The notes beneath the pieces were generated by a model. The model was given only the letters and a program-made list of their open reading frames with translations, was not told the origin of the DNA and made no database searches. From Herminiimonas sp. (GTDB lineage Bacteria > Pseudomonadota > Gammaproteobacteria > Burkholderiales > Burkholderiaceae): DNA of 64,000 nucleotides. Of the stretch, positions 1 to 8,619 are shown in pieces. The stretch's first letter is position 1. Each line of letters starts with the position of its first letter. Position numbers and translations under genes: made by a program. The DNA lies in assembly GCF_030655415.1 (NCBI RefSeq), contig NZ_JAURVN010000014.1, forward strand, positions 372,001 to 436,000, written 5' to 3'.

Positions 1-2675
1 GATGCTGCTTTTGGATTGATCTCGACAAAGTTCTCTTGCTGCAGTTCGGCCAGCCAAGGATTGGAGCGCGTTTCTTCACCGCCGCCTTCGTACTCAACCA
101 GACGTCCTGAAGTGAGGATGATAGGAAACTTCTCGTACAACTTGGCTTCGATATTTTTGTCTTGCAGCGACTTATACAAAGTCGGCATGCGCCAGAAACC
201 TTTTTTATCCTCATGCGTTGGATATTTGGCGACCAGATCCGGACGTGTGCCGTACAGAGGTTCGCGATGCAGAGGTACCGGATCAGGAAAGTTCCACACC
301 ACGGCGCGTGCTTTCGCATTACCCCATGGATGTACGCCATGCACTTGCATCGTTACGCGCTGAATCCCGCCAGACAAATCGGTCTTCCAGTTCTTGCCTT
401 CAGCCGCTTTTTTCTCGACATCGGTAAGGTCGTCCCACCAGCCGAGTTTTTTCATCAGGATGTGATCGAACTCTGGATAACCGGTAGTGATATCGGCATC
501 CTTGCTGTGCGAACCATCTTCCGCCAACAGACTGACGCCATCTTTTTCAACACCGAAGTTGGCGCGGAAATTACCGCCACCTTCCATCATTGTTTTTGAT
601 GTGTCATACAGATTAGGAGAGCCCGGATGTTTCAATTCTGGTGTGCCGTAACAAGGCCATGGCAAACCAAAATAATCGCCGGTCATGTCGTAGCCGCTGA
701 CGGCATCCTTGCCGCCTTTGCATTTGAGCGTTTTCACATCGAACAAATTCATGTTGCGCATGTGCGCTTTCAAACGCATAGGCGACTGACCGGTATAGCC
801 GATCGTCCATGTGCCGCGATTGATTTCTTCCAGCATCGATTCAGGTTCCGGCTCCATCATGCCGCCCTTGCCTGGAACCAGTTTGATCTTGGCGACCAAC
901 TCTTTGCCGAAGCCAAGCTTTTGCGCCATTTGATACATGATCATGTGATCGGTACGCGACTCGAACAATGGCTCGATTACTTTTTCACGCCATTGCAAAG
1001 AACGATTCGAAGCTGTCACCGAACCCGATGTTTCGAATTGCGTCGCTGCAGGTAATAGATACACAGCACGATTTGGATTGAGTTCTTGTCCATCGACTTT
1101 CATCGCTGCCATCGCTGCGGTAGCAGATGGATATGGATCGATCACGACCAGTAGATCAAGTTTGTCGAAGGCCTTTTTCATATCCAGCCCGCGTGTTTGC
1201 GAGTTCGGTGCATGGCCCCAGAACAGCATGGCCTTGACCGTATTTTCCTGGTCTATGTGCTCGCTTTTTTCAAGTACGGCATCGACCCAGCGTGAAACGG
1301 TGGTGCCGGATTTTTCCATCATGGCTTGCGAAGCAAACTGCTTTTTCACCCATTCGTAGTCAACGCCCCAGACGGTGCACCAGTGTTTCCATGAACCGGT
1401 CGCCAGACCGTAATAACCAGGCAGTGAATCAGGATTAGGACCGACGTCAGTCGCGCCTTGTACGTTATCGTGGCCGCGGAAAATATTCGTGCCGCCGCCG
1501 GATTTACCAACGTTACCCAAAGCCAGTTGCAGAATGCAGGATGCGCGCACCATCGCATTACCGATCGTGTGCTGCGTCTGTCCCATGCACCAGACGACTG
1601 TTGAAGGACGATTCTTCGCCATTGTTTCTGCGGCTTTGTAGACTTCGGCTTCTGGCACACCGCAGGCTTCTTCGACTTTTTCCGGTGTCCATTTCATGAC
1701 TTCGTCTCGGACTTTTTCCATGCCGTAGACGCGGTCGTGTATGTACTGTTTGTCTTCCCAGCCGTTTTTGAAGATGTGATACAGCACGCCCCACAGGAAC
1801 GGAATATCAGAACCTGAACGTATGCGTATGTATTGATCTGATTTTGCAGCGGTACGTGTATAACGCGGATCGACCACGATCATTTTGCAGCCGATTTCTT
1901 TCGCATGCAGCATGTGCAACATTGAAACCGGATGGGCTTCAGCGGCGTTCGAACCGATGTACAACGCAGCCTTCGAATTCTGCATATCGTTGTAGCTGTT
2001 GGTCATCGCGCCATAGCCCCAGGTATTGGCGACGCCGGCCACAGTGGTCGAGTGGCAGATACGGGCTTGGTGATCGGTATTGTTGGTGCCGAAGAAGGAA
2101 ACGAACTTGCGTAGCAACGCTGCTTGCTCATTATTGTGTTTGGAAGAACCCACGAAGAAAACAGAATCCGGCCCGCTGACTTTTCTAATATCGAGCATCT
2201 TGGCTGTGATTTCGTTCATGGCTTGATCCCAGCTGATGCGCTGATATTTACCATTGACTAATTTCATTGGATATTTCAAGCGGTACTCCCCATGACCATG
2301 CTCGCGTAGTGCTGCACCTTTGGCGCAATGCGCGCCAAGATTAATCGGCGAATCGAAGACAGGTTCTTGACGTACCCACACGCCATTTTCGACGATCGCA
2401 TCAGATGCGCAGCCAACTGAACAGTGCGTACAAATGGTACGTTTGACTTCGATCTTGCTGCCACCGGCTGCGGCTTTTCCGCCTTCTGCAGCTTTGGCTT
2501 TTTGAATAAGTCCTAGCTGTGCCGCAGCAATGCCGGCGCCGATACCGATGCCAGAGCGTTTGAGAAAGCCGCGTCTATCCATAGTCGGCAATGCGCGCGA
2601 CAGGCTATCAGCAAGACTGGATGTGAAGCGGGCAGGCGAACGCTCTGCAGCGTTGCTTTTGCGAGTTAACAGCAT
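1..2675 (-). CDS. fdhA: Formate dehydrogenase catalytic (alpha) subunit, 3' end beyond the window
   Basis: Catalytic subunit of a Tat-exported, FdnG/FdoG-type formate dehydrogenase that oxidises formate to CO2 at a bis-pterin Mo or W centre. About 891 codons are visible and the frame is still open at base 1. A twin-arginine signal (RRGFLKR, around residues 34-40) precedes a [4Fe-4S] motif C82-x2-C85-x3-C89 with C117. The metal ligand is Cys207 in ARICHSTT, followed by the usual His, where the E. coli enzymes carry selenocysteine. The ATG at 2675 follows a good Shine-Dalgarno (GAGGTGA) and lies 15 bp after the small Tat gene. It is last in the visible part of the operon; beta and gamma subunit genes may follow off-window. 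Confidence 0.93.
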   Translation of the reverse strand, partial: MLLTRKSNAAERSPARFTSSLADSLSRALPTMDRRGFLKRSGIGIGAGIAAAQLGLIQKAKAAEGGKAAAGGSKIEVKRTICTHCSVGCASDAIVENGVWVRQEPVFDSPINLGAHCAKGAALREHGHGEYRLKYPMKLVNGKYQRISWDQAMNEITAKMLDIRKVSGPDSVFFVGSSKHNNEQAALLRKFVSFFGTNNTDHQARICHSTTVAGVANTWGYGAMTNSYNDMQNSKAALYIGSNAAEAHPVSMLHMLHAKEIGCKMIVVDPRYTRTAAKSDQYIRIRSGSDIPFLWGVLYHIFKNGWEDKQYIHDRVYGMEKVRDEVMKWTPEKVEEACGVPEAEVYKAAETMAKNRPSTVVWCMGQTQHTIGNAMVRASCILQLALGNVGKSGGGTNIFRGHDNVQGATDVGPNPDSLPGYYGLATGSWKHWCTVWGVDYEWVKKQFASQAMMEKSGTTVSRWVDAVLEKSEHIDQENTVKAMLFWGHAPNSQTRGLDMKKAFDKLDLLVVIDPYPSATAAMAAMKVDGQELNPNRAVYLLPAATQFETSGSVTASNRSLQWREKVIEPLFESRTDHMIMYQMAQKLGFGKELVAKIKLVPGKGGMMEPEPESMLEEINRGTWTIGYTGQSPMRLKAHMRNMNLFDVKTLKCKGGKDAVSGYDMTGDYFGLPWPCYGTPELKHPGSPNLYDTSKTMMEGGGNFRANFGVEKDGVSLLAEDGSHSKDADITTGYPEFDHILMKKLGWWDDLTDVEKKAAEGKNWKTDLSGGIQRVTMQVHGVHPWGNAKARAVVWNFPDPVPLHREPLYGTRPDLVAKYPTHEDKKGFWRMPTLYKSLQDKNIEAKLYEKFPIILTSGRLVEYEGGGEETRSNPWLAELQQENFVEINPKAA

Positions 2676-2690
2676 GACGTCACCTCGTGA

Positions 2691-2891
2691 TTAAATTGTG
2701 GTGGTGCGGTAGTATTTTTTGATGTGCTCCGTCAAACGGTAGCTGTCGCCATCAGGCTCTTGCGGGGACAGTACGTTTTCCAGAGCGGAAGTTGCAGATT
2801 CGGGAGCCAGTTTGGCGGCGACGCCAGCTGCGGCGACCATGCCAAGGCCTGCGAAGAAAGTACGGCGGGGAATACGGGATTGCTCGGACAT
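2691..2891 (-). CDS. Small formate dehydrogenase-region Tat-signal protein
   Basis: A 66-residue protein with an RIPRRTFFAG twin-arginine motif near its start, a short hydrophobic Ala/Gly segment, and a charged tail ending EHIKKYYRTTTI. It matches what I know as the formate dehydrogenase region Tat target family, found just upstream of fdh catalytic genes. Its role is unknown; a small accessory or assembly subunit of the exported enzyme is the natural guess. It sits between the chaperone gene (201 bp gap) and the catalytic subunit (15 bp gap). Confidence 0.85.
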   Translation of the reverse strand: MSEQSRIPRRTFFAGLGMVAAAGVAAKLAPESATSALENVLSPQEPDGDSYRLTEHIKKYYRTTTI

Positions 2892-3092
2892 GATCGTCTC
2901 CTGTAATTGGATCAGGACGTAATATGCTTTTTAATTCCTATGCACTATATATGCAAAGTTAGCATACCTTTTGGCAACTTGCACGCCCTAAAAGGCTGAA
3001 ACTGCACCTTTCCAGGGCAAAACAAAGCTATAACTTAAAAATATTGTCGATTTTCTTAAATATATAAATCTGACATGGCTCAGCCATATCAA
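2892..3092 (-). promoter_or_regulatory. AT-rich gap inside the fdh operon, possible internal promoter or operator
   Basis: The gap between the chaperone and the small Tat gene is AT-rich. It carries TATGC at 2923-2927, 2939-2943 and 2950-2954, and its inverse GCATA at 2962-2966, giving overlapping inverted repeats. A further inverted repeat (ATGGCT-CA-GCCAT type) lies near 3073-3087, just after the chaperone stop. A second promoter or a regulator site here is inferred from the layout; no clean -35/-10 pair was found. Confidence 0.3.
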
Positions 3093-3707
3093 TTAGGCCA
3101 TATCAAAAGCCTGCATTTCGACTTCAAAAAATATGCGTGCCAAACGTGCTACCGGTTTGTAGAACTTTGCATTCGAACTGGCTTCAATCGCGTTACAGCA
3201 ATCAACCACCCATGCCCGCATATGCGCATTGAAAAACTTTTCCTGTGCAGCTAGATTCGCGTGCACCACATCGTCCGAAGCAATCAGATAACGCATTACT
3301 TCACACAATGAGGCCAGATGATCTTCGCTCTCGACCACATCGTCTGATCGCTGCAAGCCTAGCAGCGACAAATCAGTACGCAGTTCCGCCAGCGGTTTTT
3401 CCATCAAAAACCCCGACAGATAAAACGAGCCATACAACATCACTTCCGGCTTGCCGACGCCTACAAACAGCAATTCATATTCTTCACGCACAGCTTCTTG
3501 CTGCGCAGTTTTGCATGCGGCGACCAGATCGGCCCACGCATGCTCCAACACACTGTCGCCTGCCAATACAGAATTACCTATCGTATCCAGCAAGGCTTGC
3601 GGTGGCGGCGCATACAGCAGCGTCGCCAGCAAACCGTAAAGATCGGCACGCGCAGTTTCTTCACCTTGATCCTGCGATTCAAACTTGATGGATTGCGTGC
3701 TTGTCAT
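3093..3707 (-). CDS. TorD/DmsD-family redox enzyme chaperone
   Basis: A 204-residue all-helical protein of the TorD/DmsD family. These cytoplasmic chaperones bind the Tat signal of a molybdoenzyme and hold it until cofactor insertion. Family features visible are the EEYELLFVG segment around residue 77, the following YGSFYLSGFLMEKPLAEL stretch, and the acidic ESEDHLASLCEVM helix. The length is typical. Its place between the ferredoxin gene and the formate dehydrogenase genes indicates that the fdh catalytic subunit is its client. Confidence 0.88.
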   Translation of the reverse strand: MTSTQSIKFESQDQGEETARADLYGLLATLLYAPPPQALLDTIGNSVLAGDSVLEHAWADLVAACKTAQQEAVREEYELLFVGVGKPEVMLYGSFYLSGFLMEKPLAELRTDLSLLGLQRSDDVVESEDHLASLCEVMRYLIASDDVVHANLAAQEKFFNAHMRAWVVDCCNAIEASSNAKFYKPVARLARIFFEVEMQAFDMA

Positions 3708-3772
3708 GTGATCCTGTCAGTACGTTATTCAATTGAATGCTCATTACAAATCGATTGCGAGCTCGCGTTCGC

Positions 3773-5866
3773 TTACTTCAAATCTGCGATCGACGATTCT
3801 GTTTTATTCGCCATCATGTCGACCACGCGGCAATCGGAACACATCTTGAGTCTGTCGATATTGCCGGAGAAAGCGCCATGCAAAGAGAGCTTGGCGACCA
3901 TGTTCTCAATCATCTTTGCGGTGCCGAATGGTTTCTGGCAACTGATGCAACGATATGGTTCCGCTTCATACAAAACCTGCAGTTCTTTCACCGCATCGGT
4001 CAGCAGTAAACGTGGAGCCAAGGTGATAGCATTTTCAGGACAGGTCTTTTCGCACAACCCGCATTGGACGCAATTTTTTTCGATAAAGCGCAGTTGAGGA
4101 GAATTGGCGTTATCAGTCAACGCAGATTCAGGACATGCGCCTACGCATGACATGCACAAGGTGCACGCATCCTTGTTCACCATAACCATGCCGTATGGCG
4201 CACCGGCCGGCAGCGGAATTTCATCTACCTTGAGTGGAGCGAAACTCTTCAGATGATCGATTGCCAGTTCCAGCGTATTGCGTTTATCTGCGGCTACATT
4301 AAATAGTCCACGCTTGGCTGGTACTTGTGCGGGTTCGATTGCAGCCAGCTCAGCATCAAGTTGCGCGGCGCTGGTTGCCTGAATCAGCGAAAAATGCACG
4401 CCTTCATAACCGAGACCACTCAATATGGTTTGCGCGATATCGATTTGCTGCGTCAAAGCATTGACGTATTGCGGCGCATCTTGCGTCGTCGTGAGTATCG
4501 CCACATGGGTAGCGCCATAAGCAATGGCGGCGAGCCAGATATCGATACCGGTCGATGCTGCGTGATGCAATTCAAACGGGATCAACCGCGCTGGCATACC
4601 TTTTAGTTTTCCAGTCGCTTGTGCAAGCCGGCCTAGCTCGCTAACCATTGCAGCGCCCTGCTCCTGATTATGCAAAAGCAGCATAGGTTGAACGCCACCG
4701 GCCTTGGCGAACGTGTTCAGCATCGTCTTCACGCGCGTGCCGGTATCGGTCGTGCGCGGATAAGCGTAAGCCAGTGCGCCGGATGGACAAACCGTCGTAC
4801 ACGCGCCGCAACCTACACAAAGATTCGGATTGACCTTGATCAGATTGCCGTTATGGCTAACTGCTTCTGCCGAACAAACATCTATGCAGGAAGTACAACC
4901 GACTTTGCCGTTGCGACCATGCGCACAGAGTTTTTCCTTGTAGAGAAAAAATTTCGGCTTGCTGAATTCGCCAACCATTTGCGTCAGCTTCAATGCTTCA
5001 TCCATTTGTTTATCGATGGATGCACCTGGCGCAAAATAACCTTGTGGCGGTTGATGCAATGCGAGCAAAGGCGCATCAGACAAGTCGAAAATCAAATCAA
5101 ATTCGCTACTGCGTTCCGTTGCAATGCGTGTGAAGTCGATCGCACCGATTGTGCCGCAGGCCTTCACACAGTCTCTATGCGAGGTGCATTTATTCAAATC
5201 AATCTGATAGGTCAGGTCGATTGCATTTTCCGGACAAACTTCTATGCAGGCATTACAGCGTGTACAAGTTTCCAGATCAATCGGATTGGCTTGCTGCCAC
5301 TTCACTGTGAAAGCGCCCAGCCAACCATTGATTGCAATCTGATCGCCTGAGAAACAAGGAAATTCTCTATCTTGCGCAATTTCGCCAGCGGCATTCCCCG
5401 TCAACAAAACGCTGACATCCAATTGTGCGCCTAGCCGTTTCGCCCAGGACAATGCGCGATCTGCCGGCCCGACTATTAATACATGTCCGGCCGATTTGTA
5501 ATCAACAGTGGGTACAGGTTCGGGATCTGGCAATGCGGCGGCGGCCAGCAAAGCGGCCATTTTTGGCAAGGCGTTTTTGGAGTCCGCGCCCCACCCGCCT
5601 GTTTCGCGAATATTCACGAAGCGTAAAGGCGCAACCGAGTTTTTTTGCTGAGCGATTTCAGCGAATAAACCGCGCTCTTGCGTACAAGCCACAACCACAT
5701 CGTCCACGCCATCCAGCGACGACATATAGGCGCCGACTTCCTTCCTGCAAAGCTCTGTAGCGATGGGCAATGCACCTGTGCCAAGTGCTGCGCCCAACTG
5801 CGCGCCTGCCGCAGCGTCCAGCGGCATGGTTCGATTGCAATTACATACTTTGAATTCTGTGGTCAT
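3773..5866 (-). CDS. Multi-cluster 4Fe-4S ferredoxin-type protein of the fdh operon
   Basis: A 697-residue iron-sulfur protein with no visible signal peptide, so probably cytoplasmic. CxxCxxCxxxC motifs occur at C201-C211, C350-C360, C568-C578 and C599-C609. Irregular sets occur at C227/C233/C237 and C314/C324/C327/C331. The N-terminus has C8-x-C10, and the C-terminus has two CxxC pairs (640/643 and 676/679) that could hold another cluster or zinc. The region between the ferredoxin blocks (about 380-515) is a cysteine-free alpha/beta-like segment. Proteins of this type accompany DUF3305/DUF3306 and formate dehydrogenase in betaproteobacteria; electron transfer to or from the enzyme is inferred, and the exact partner is unknown. 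Confidence 0.82.
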   Translation of the reverse strand: MTTEFKVCNCNRTMPLDAAAGAQLGAALGTGALPIATELCRKEVGAYMSSLDGVDDVVVACTQERGLFAEIAQQKNSVAPLRFVNIRETGGWGADSKNALPKMAALLAAAALPDPEPVPTVDYKSAGHVLIVGPADRALSWAKRLGAQLDVSVLLTGNAAGEIAQDREFPCFSGDQIAINGWLGAFTVKWQQANPIDLETCTRCNACIEVCPENAIDLTYQIDLNKCTSHRDCVKACGTIGAIDFTRIATERSSEFDLIFDLSDAPLLALHQPPQGYFAPGASIDKQMDEALKLTQMVGEFSKPKFFLYKEKLCAHGRNGKVGCTSCIDVCSAEAVSHNGNLIKVNPNLCVGCGACTTVCPSGALAYAYPRTTDTGTRVKTMLNTFAKAGGVQPMLLLHNQEQGAAMVSELGRLAQATGKLKGMPARLIPFELHHAASTGIDIWLAAIAYGATHVAILTTTQDAPQYVNALTQQIDIAQTILSGLGYEGVHFSLIQATSAAQLDAELAAIEPAQVPAKRGLFNVAADKRNTLELAIDHLKSFAPLKVDEIPLPAGAPYGMVMVNKDACTLCMSCVGACPESALTDNANSPQLRFIEKNCVQCGLCEKTCPENAITLAPRLLLTDAVKELQVLYEAEPYRCISCQKPFGTAKMIENMVAKLSLHGAFSGNIDRLKMCSDCRVVDMMANKTESSIADLK

Positions 5867-5901
5867 TGGCTGGCTTGTAGAGGCTGGCTATTCGATCAAT
5901 C

Positions 5902-6564
5902 CTAAACGTCGTCGACGTCAGGCTTGGCTTTGGGATTTTTTACTTGTAGTTCTTCTTCGCTAGCTTGATCCAACAGGGCCTCGGAGGTTTGAGGCATCTG
6001 CTGTTCAGCATAATCTTTTTTAGGCGCTGCATCAGAGGATGCGCTATCGACCTCATCAGTCGTCGCTACCTGCTCATCAAGCGCAAGTACTTCGCCATCC
6101 ACTGCGACTTCTTTTGTTTCGGGTATTTTTTCCAGCAAACGCATCAACGGCGTTTTGAGTTGCGATAAAGGATCCAGTAATGCCTTCGCGTGATTCAGCG
6201 AAGCCAGCAATGCTGGTGTGATCGGTTCAAATTTATTGTAATCATCGATGTAAATATCCAAACCATCCATGATGTTGAAATGTGGATCGGTGAATAATTT
6301 TTTCATCGCAGAACGCTTGACCGACTCATCCACCCCTTGCGACATGAAGGCTGAATAATCAGAATCGTGCGTCAGCTTGTCGACGTCTTCTTGCGTAGGC
6401 AAGCGCTTGACTTCAGCTTCAGAAGTTGCATGCTCTGCATCATTCGTCCGCGTCTCTGTCGATGGATGCGTTGCGATATCAGTGGCCGCAACTTCACCGT
6501 CAACCGTGCTCGGGGCATCGGTTTTCTTTTTAGCCCAACGCGTGAAAAAATCTTCAGCTGCCAT
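5902..6564 (-). CDS. DUF3306 domain protein
   Basis: A 220-residue protein from the ATG at 6564; a GTG at 6573 in frame would add three residues. The ATG follows AAGGTGA and overlaps the DUF3305 stop by 11 bp, which suggests coupled translation. The N-terminal EDFFTRWAKKK block and the middle segment with FTDPHFNIMDGLDIYIDDYN are what I recognise as DUF3306; the rest is acidic and low in complexity. Function unknown. The family is nearly always next to DUF3305 and a formate dehydrogenase, so a role in its assembly or electron transfer is inferred. Confidence 0.8.
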   Translation of the reverse strand: MAAEDFFTRWAKKKTDAPSTVDGEVAATDIATHPSTETRTNDAEHATSEAEVKRLPTQEDVDKLTHDSDYSAFMSQGVDESVKRSAMKKLFTDPHFNIMDGLDIYIDDYNKFEPITPALLASLNHAKALLDPLSQLKTPLMRLLEKIPETKEVAVDGEVLALDEQVATTDEVDSASSDAAPKKDYAEQQMPQTSEALLDQASEEELQVKNPKAKPDVDDV

Positions 6565-7069
6565 TGGGTTCACCTTCGGCGCGCGCCATCTTGTCTACGC
6601 CCTCACCGCCTTCAAACGATGGCTTTTTGTGTTTGCGTTTAGGCTCGGGATGATAATAGTCGCGCGTGAATTCGCTCAGGCGTTCCAAGATTTCAGCGGA
6701 GGCTGGCAAGGTATCAACGCGCTCGCCGCCATCCATCAAACGTGCGGCTTCGTTGTAAGACAAGGTGACTGATTTAGGAACTGCGAGTTCGACGCCATCG
6801 ACTTCTTCGATGCGCCACATGATGAACCAGCACGGCGTAGGCGCACTGATATTGAGAAAATAGCCTTCGGATTCACTGCTCGACAAGCTGACGTCGATAC
6901 CATTGAATAACCAGCGTGTATCGGTCGGATCGTTACGCAGGCAACGCGGTGCGCTCTGCTCCGATACCTGACCAACGATTTCAATCGGCAGCCATTGAAA
7001 CGGCTGCCAACGATTTGATAATGGTGTGCATTGCATGATGACGCCAATGCGAATTGCTTCTGTCTCCAT
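6554..7069 (-). CDS. DUF3305 domain protein, first gene of the fdh operon
   Basis: A 171-residue protein whose core begins IRIGVIMQCTPLSNRWQPFQW, typical of DUF3305, and includes a WLFNGIDVSLSSSE strand region. The tail is basic (PEPKRKHKKPS). The ATG at 7069 has a strong GAGGAG Shine-Dalgarno. It is the first gene after a 245 bp gap, so the operon promoter should lie in 7070-7190. The molecular function is unknown; the association with formate dehydrogenase is conserved. Confidence 0.8.
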   Translation of the reverse strand: METEAIRIGVIMQCTPLSNRWQPFQWLPIEIVGQVSEQSAPRCLRNDPTDTRWLFNGIDVSLSSSESEGYFLNISAPTPCWFIMWRIEEVDGVELAVPKSVTLSYNEAARLMDGGERVDTLPASAEILERLSEFTRDYYHPEPKRKHKKPSFEGGEGVDKMARAEGEPNGS

Positions 7070-7193
7070 GTCTCCTCATTTCGGCAGATTTCTGCCTGTC
7101 GTTGTAACGATAGCGACGCGTTGACTATTGTGCGCCGAAACTGCAAATCGGATTTCATCTCTGAAAGTCACGTTGCAAACGATGAAGGAAAAT

Positions 7194-7228
7194 CATGAAA
7201 AAACTGCGTGAGCAGCTTTTGCTCACGC
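7194..7228 (-). terminator. Rho-independent terminator of apbC
   Basis: Perfect 9-bp stem: GCGTGAGCA at 7206-7214 pairs with 7220-7228 across a 5-base loop. On the minus strand it is followed by AGTTTTTTC. It lies about 85 bp beyond the apbC stop and upstream of the fdh operon. Confidence 0.8.
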
Positions 7229-7314
7229 TTTTATACTTACTTTTATTTACTACCAAGCATTCATACTTTAGGGCAACCATACGCGTAAACACGTATTACA
7301 TCAAGCCCGCAAGC

Positions 7315-8403
7315 TTAGTCGTTCTTGACCACGATGGTCGGGAACTTGGACGACATGTCTTTGGCTTTTTCTGCAACCTTGATCGCAATTTTGCGTGCGA
7401 TCTGTTTGTAGATAACCGCGATAGGTCCATCAGGATCAGCGACGACTGTAGGCTTGCCGGAATCCGCTTGCTGACGAATTGACATCGTCAACGGCAAGGC
7501 ACCGAGGAAATCCACGCCATATTCGCCGCACATTTTTTCGCCGCCACCTTCACCGAAAATCGCTTCGGCGTGCCCGCAGTTCGAACAAATATGCGTACTC
7601 ATGTTTTCTACAATGCCGAGAATCGGGATGCCAACTTTCTCGAACATTTTCAAACCTTTGCGCGCATCCAGCAATGCGATGTCTTGCGGCGTTGTCACGA
7701 TCACAGCGCCGGTAACCGGCACTTTTTGCGACATCGTCAATTGAATATCGCCGGTACCTGGCGGCATGTCGACGATCAGATAATCGAGGTCGCGCCAGTT
7801 GGTTTGTTCCAGCAATTGCGTCAATGCTTGTGTCACGATCGGGCCGCGCCAAACCATAGGTTCATCAGGATCGATCATGAAACCGATACTGGAAACTTGC
7901 AGGCCGTAATTCTCCATCGGCTCCATGGTTTTGCCATCGGCACTTTCCGGGCGACCGGAAATACCCATCATCATCGGTTGCGAAGGACCATAAATATCCG
8001 CATCCAGAATACCGACTTGCGCGCCTTCTGCTGCCAATGCCAACGCAAGATTGACAGACGTCGTCGATTTGCCGACGCCACCCTTGCCTGATGCAACCGC
8101 AATAATATTTTTAACGTTGGCCATCAACTTCACGCCGCGTTGCGCCGAATGCGCGACGATGACGGAATGCACGTTGGCAGTCGCGCTGCCTATGCCTTCA
8201 ATTGTTCGTACCGCAGCAATCGATGCTTTGCGGATACCGTCGATCTGACTTTTAGCTGGATAACCAAGCTCAACGTCGAATATGACGTTGGTGCCATTAA
8301 TTTGGATGTTTTTTGCAGAACGGCTACTGACTAAATCTTTGCCGGTATTCGGATCTATGACTGTGGACAATGCTGCCTTGACTGCTTCTATCGTGATACT
8401 CAT
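7315..8403 (-). CDS. apbC: Iron-sulfur cluster carrier protein ApbC (Mrp/NBP35 family)
   Basis: A 362-residue P-loop ATPase that binds and hands on [4Fe-4S] clusters to apoproteins in the cytoplasm. An N-terminal DUF59/MIP18-like domain (about 1-85) is followed by the deviant Walker A GKGGVGKST (106-114) and DADIYGPSQP. A CSNC pair in the last quarter forms the bridging cluster site of the homodimer. The start has a good AGGAGA site. It is transcribed alone, divergent from moaA. Its position between Fe-S-rich fdh genes and MoaA, itself an Fe-S enzyme, is functionally coherent. Confidence 0.95.
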   Translation of the reverse strand: MSITIEAVKAALSTVIDPNTGKDLVSSRSAKNIQINGTNVIFDVELGYPAKSQIDGIRKASIAAVRTIEGIGSATANVHSVIVAHSAQRGVKLMANVKNIIAVASGKGGVGKSTTSVNLALALAAEGAQVGILDADIYGPSQPMMMGISGRPESADGKTMEPMENYGLQVSSIGFMIDPDEPMVWRGPIVTQALTQLLEQTNWRDLDYLIVDMPPGTGDIQLTMSQKVPVTGAVIVTTPQDIALLDARKGLKMFEKVGIPILGIVENMSTHICSNCGHAEAIFGEGGGEKMCGEYGVDFLGALPLTMSIRQQADSGKPTVVADPDGPIAVIYKQIARKIAIKVAEKAKDMSSKFPTIVVKND

Positions 8404-8565
8404 TGGTTCTCCTGAATTTTATAGCGCAAGTCTAAACTAATTGCCTGCCGCTCGCTGGTGACTTGCAGCTAAACATTGTCATATTTTCCATATTTTCTCT
8501 TGCAAAAACGGCGCGTACGCACCATTTAAGCTAAGTATGCAGCTCGGTAAACCACCAGTCTCAAT

Positions 8566-8595
8566 TCGACAGCCTGGGCATGAAACACTTACAAT
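8566..8595 (+). promoter_or_regulatory. Possible sigma70 promoter of moaA
   Basis: TCGACA (8566-8571) and TACAAT (8590-8595) are separated by 18 bp and end 24 bp before the moaA start. This would give a very short leader. No clear Shine-Dalgarno is visible before moaA. It is a sequence match only. Confidence 0.35.
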
Positions 8596-8619
8596 GTCGG
8601 TACTTATACGACTTCCGCC

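Noticed and set aside
3080..3115. Direct repeat GCCATATCAA at the end of the chaperone gene
   Set aside because: Two copies 14 bp apart with no further signal; treated as chance beyond noting the small inverted repeat beside it.
3245..3688. Plus-strand open frame within the TorD-like gene
   Set aside because: Antisense to a well-supported chaperone gene; no domain or ribosome site.
8404..8619. Molybdenum cofactor riboswitch upstream of moaA
   Set aside because: The probable promoter leaves a leader of under 25 nt, too short, and no large conserved structure is evident.
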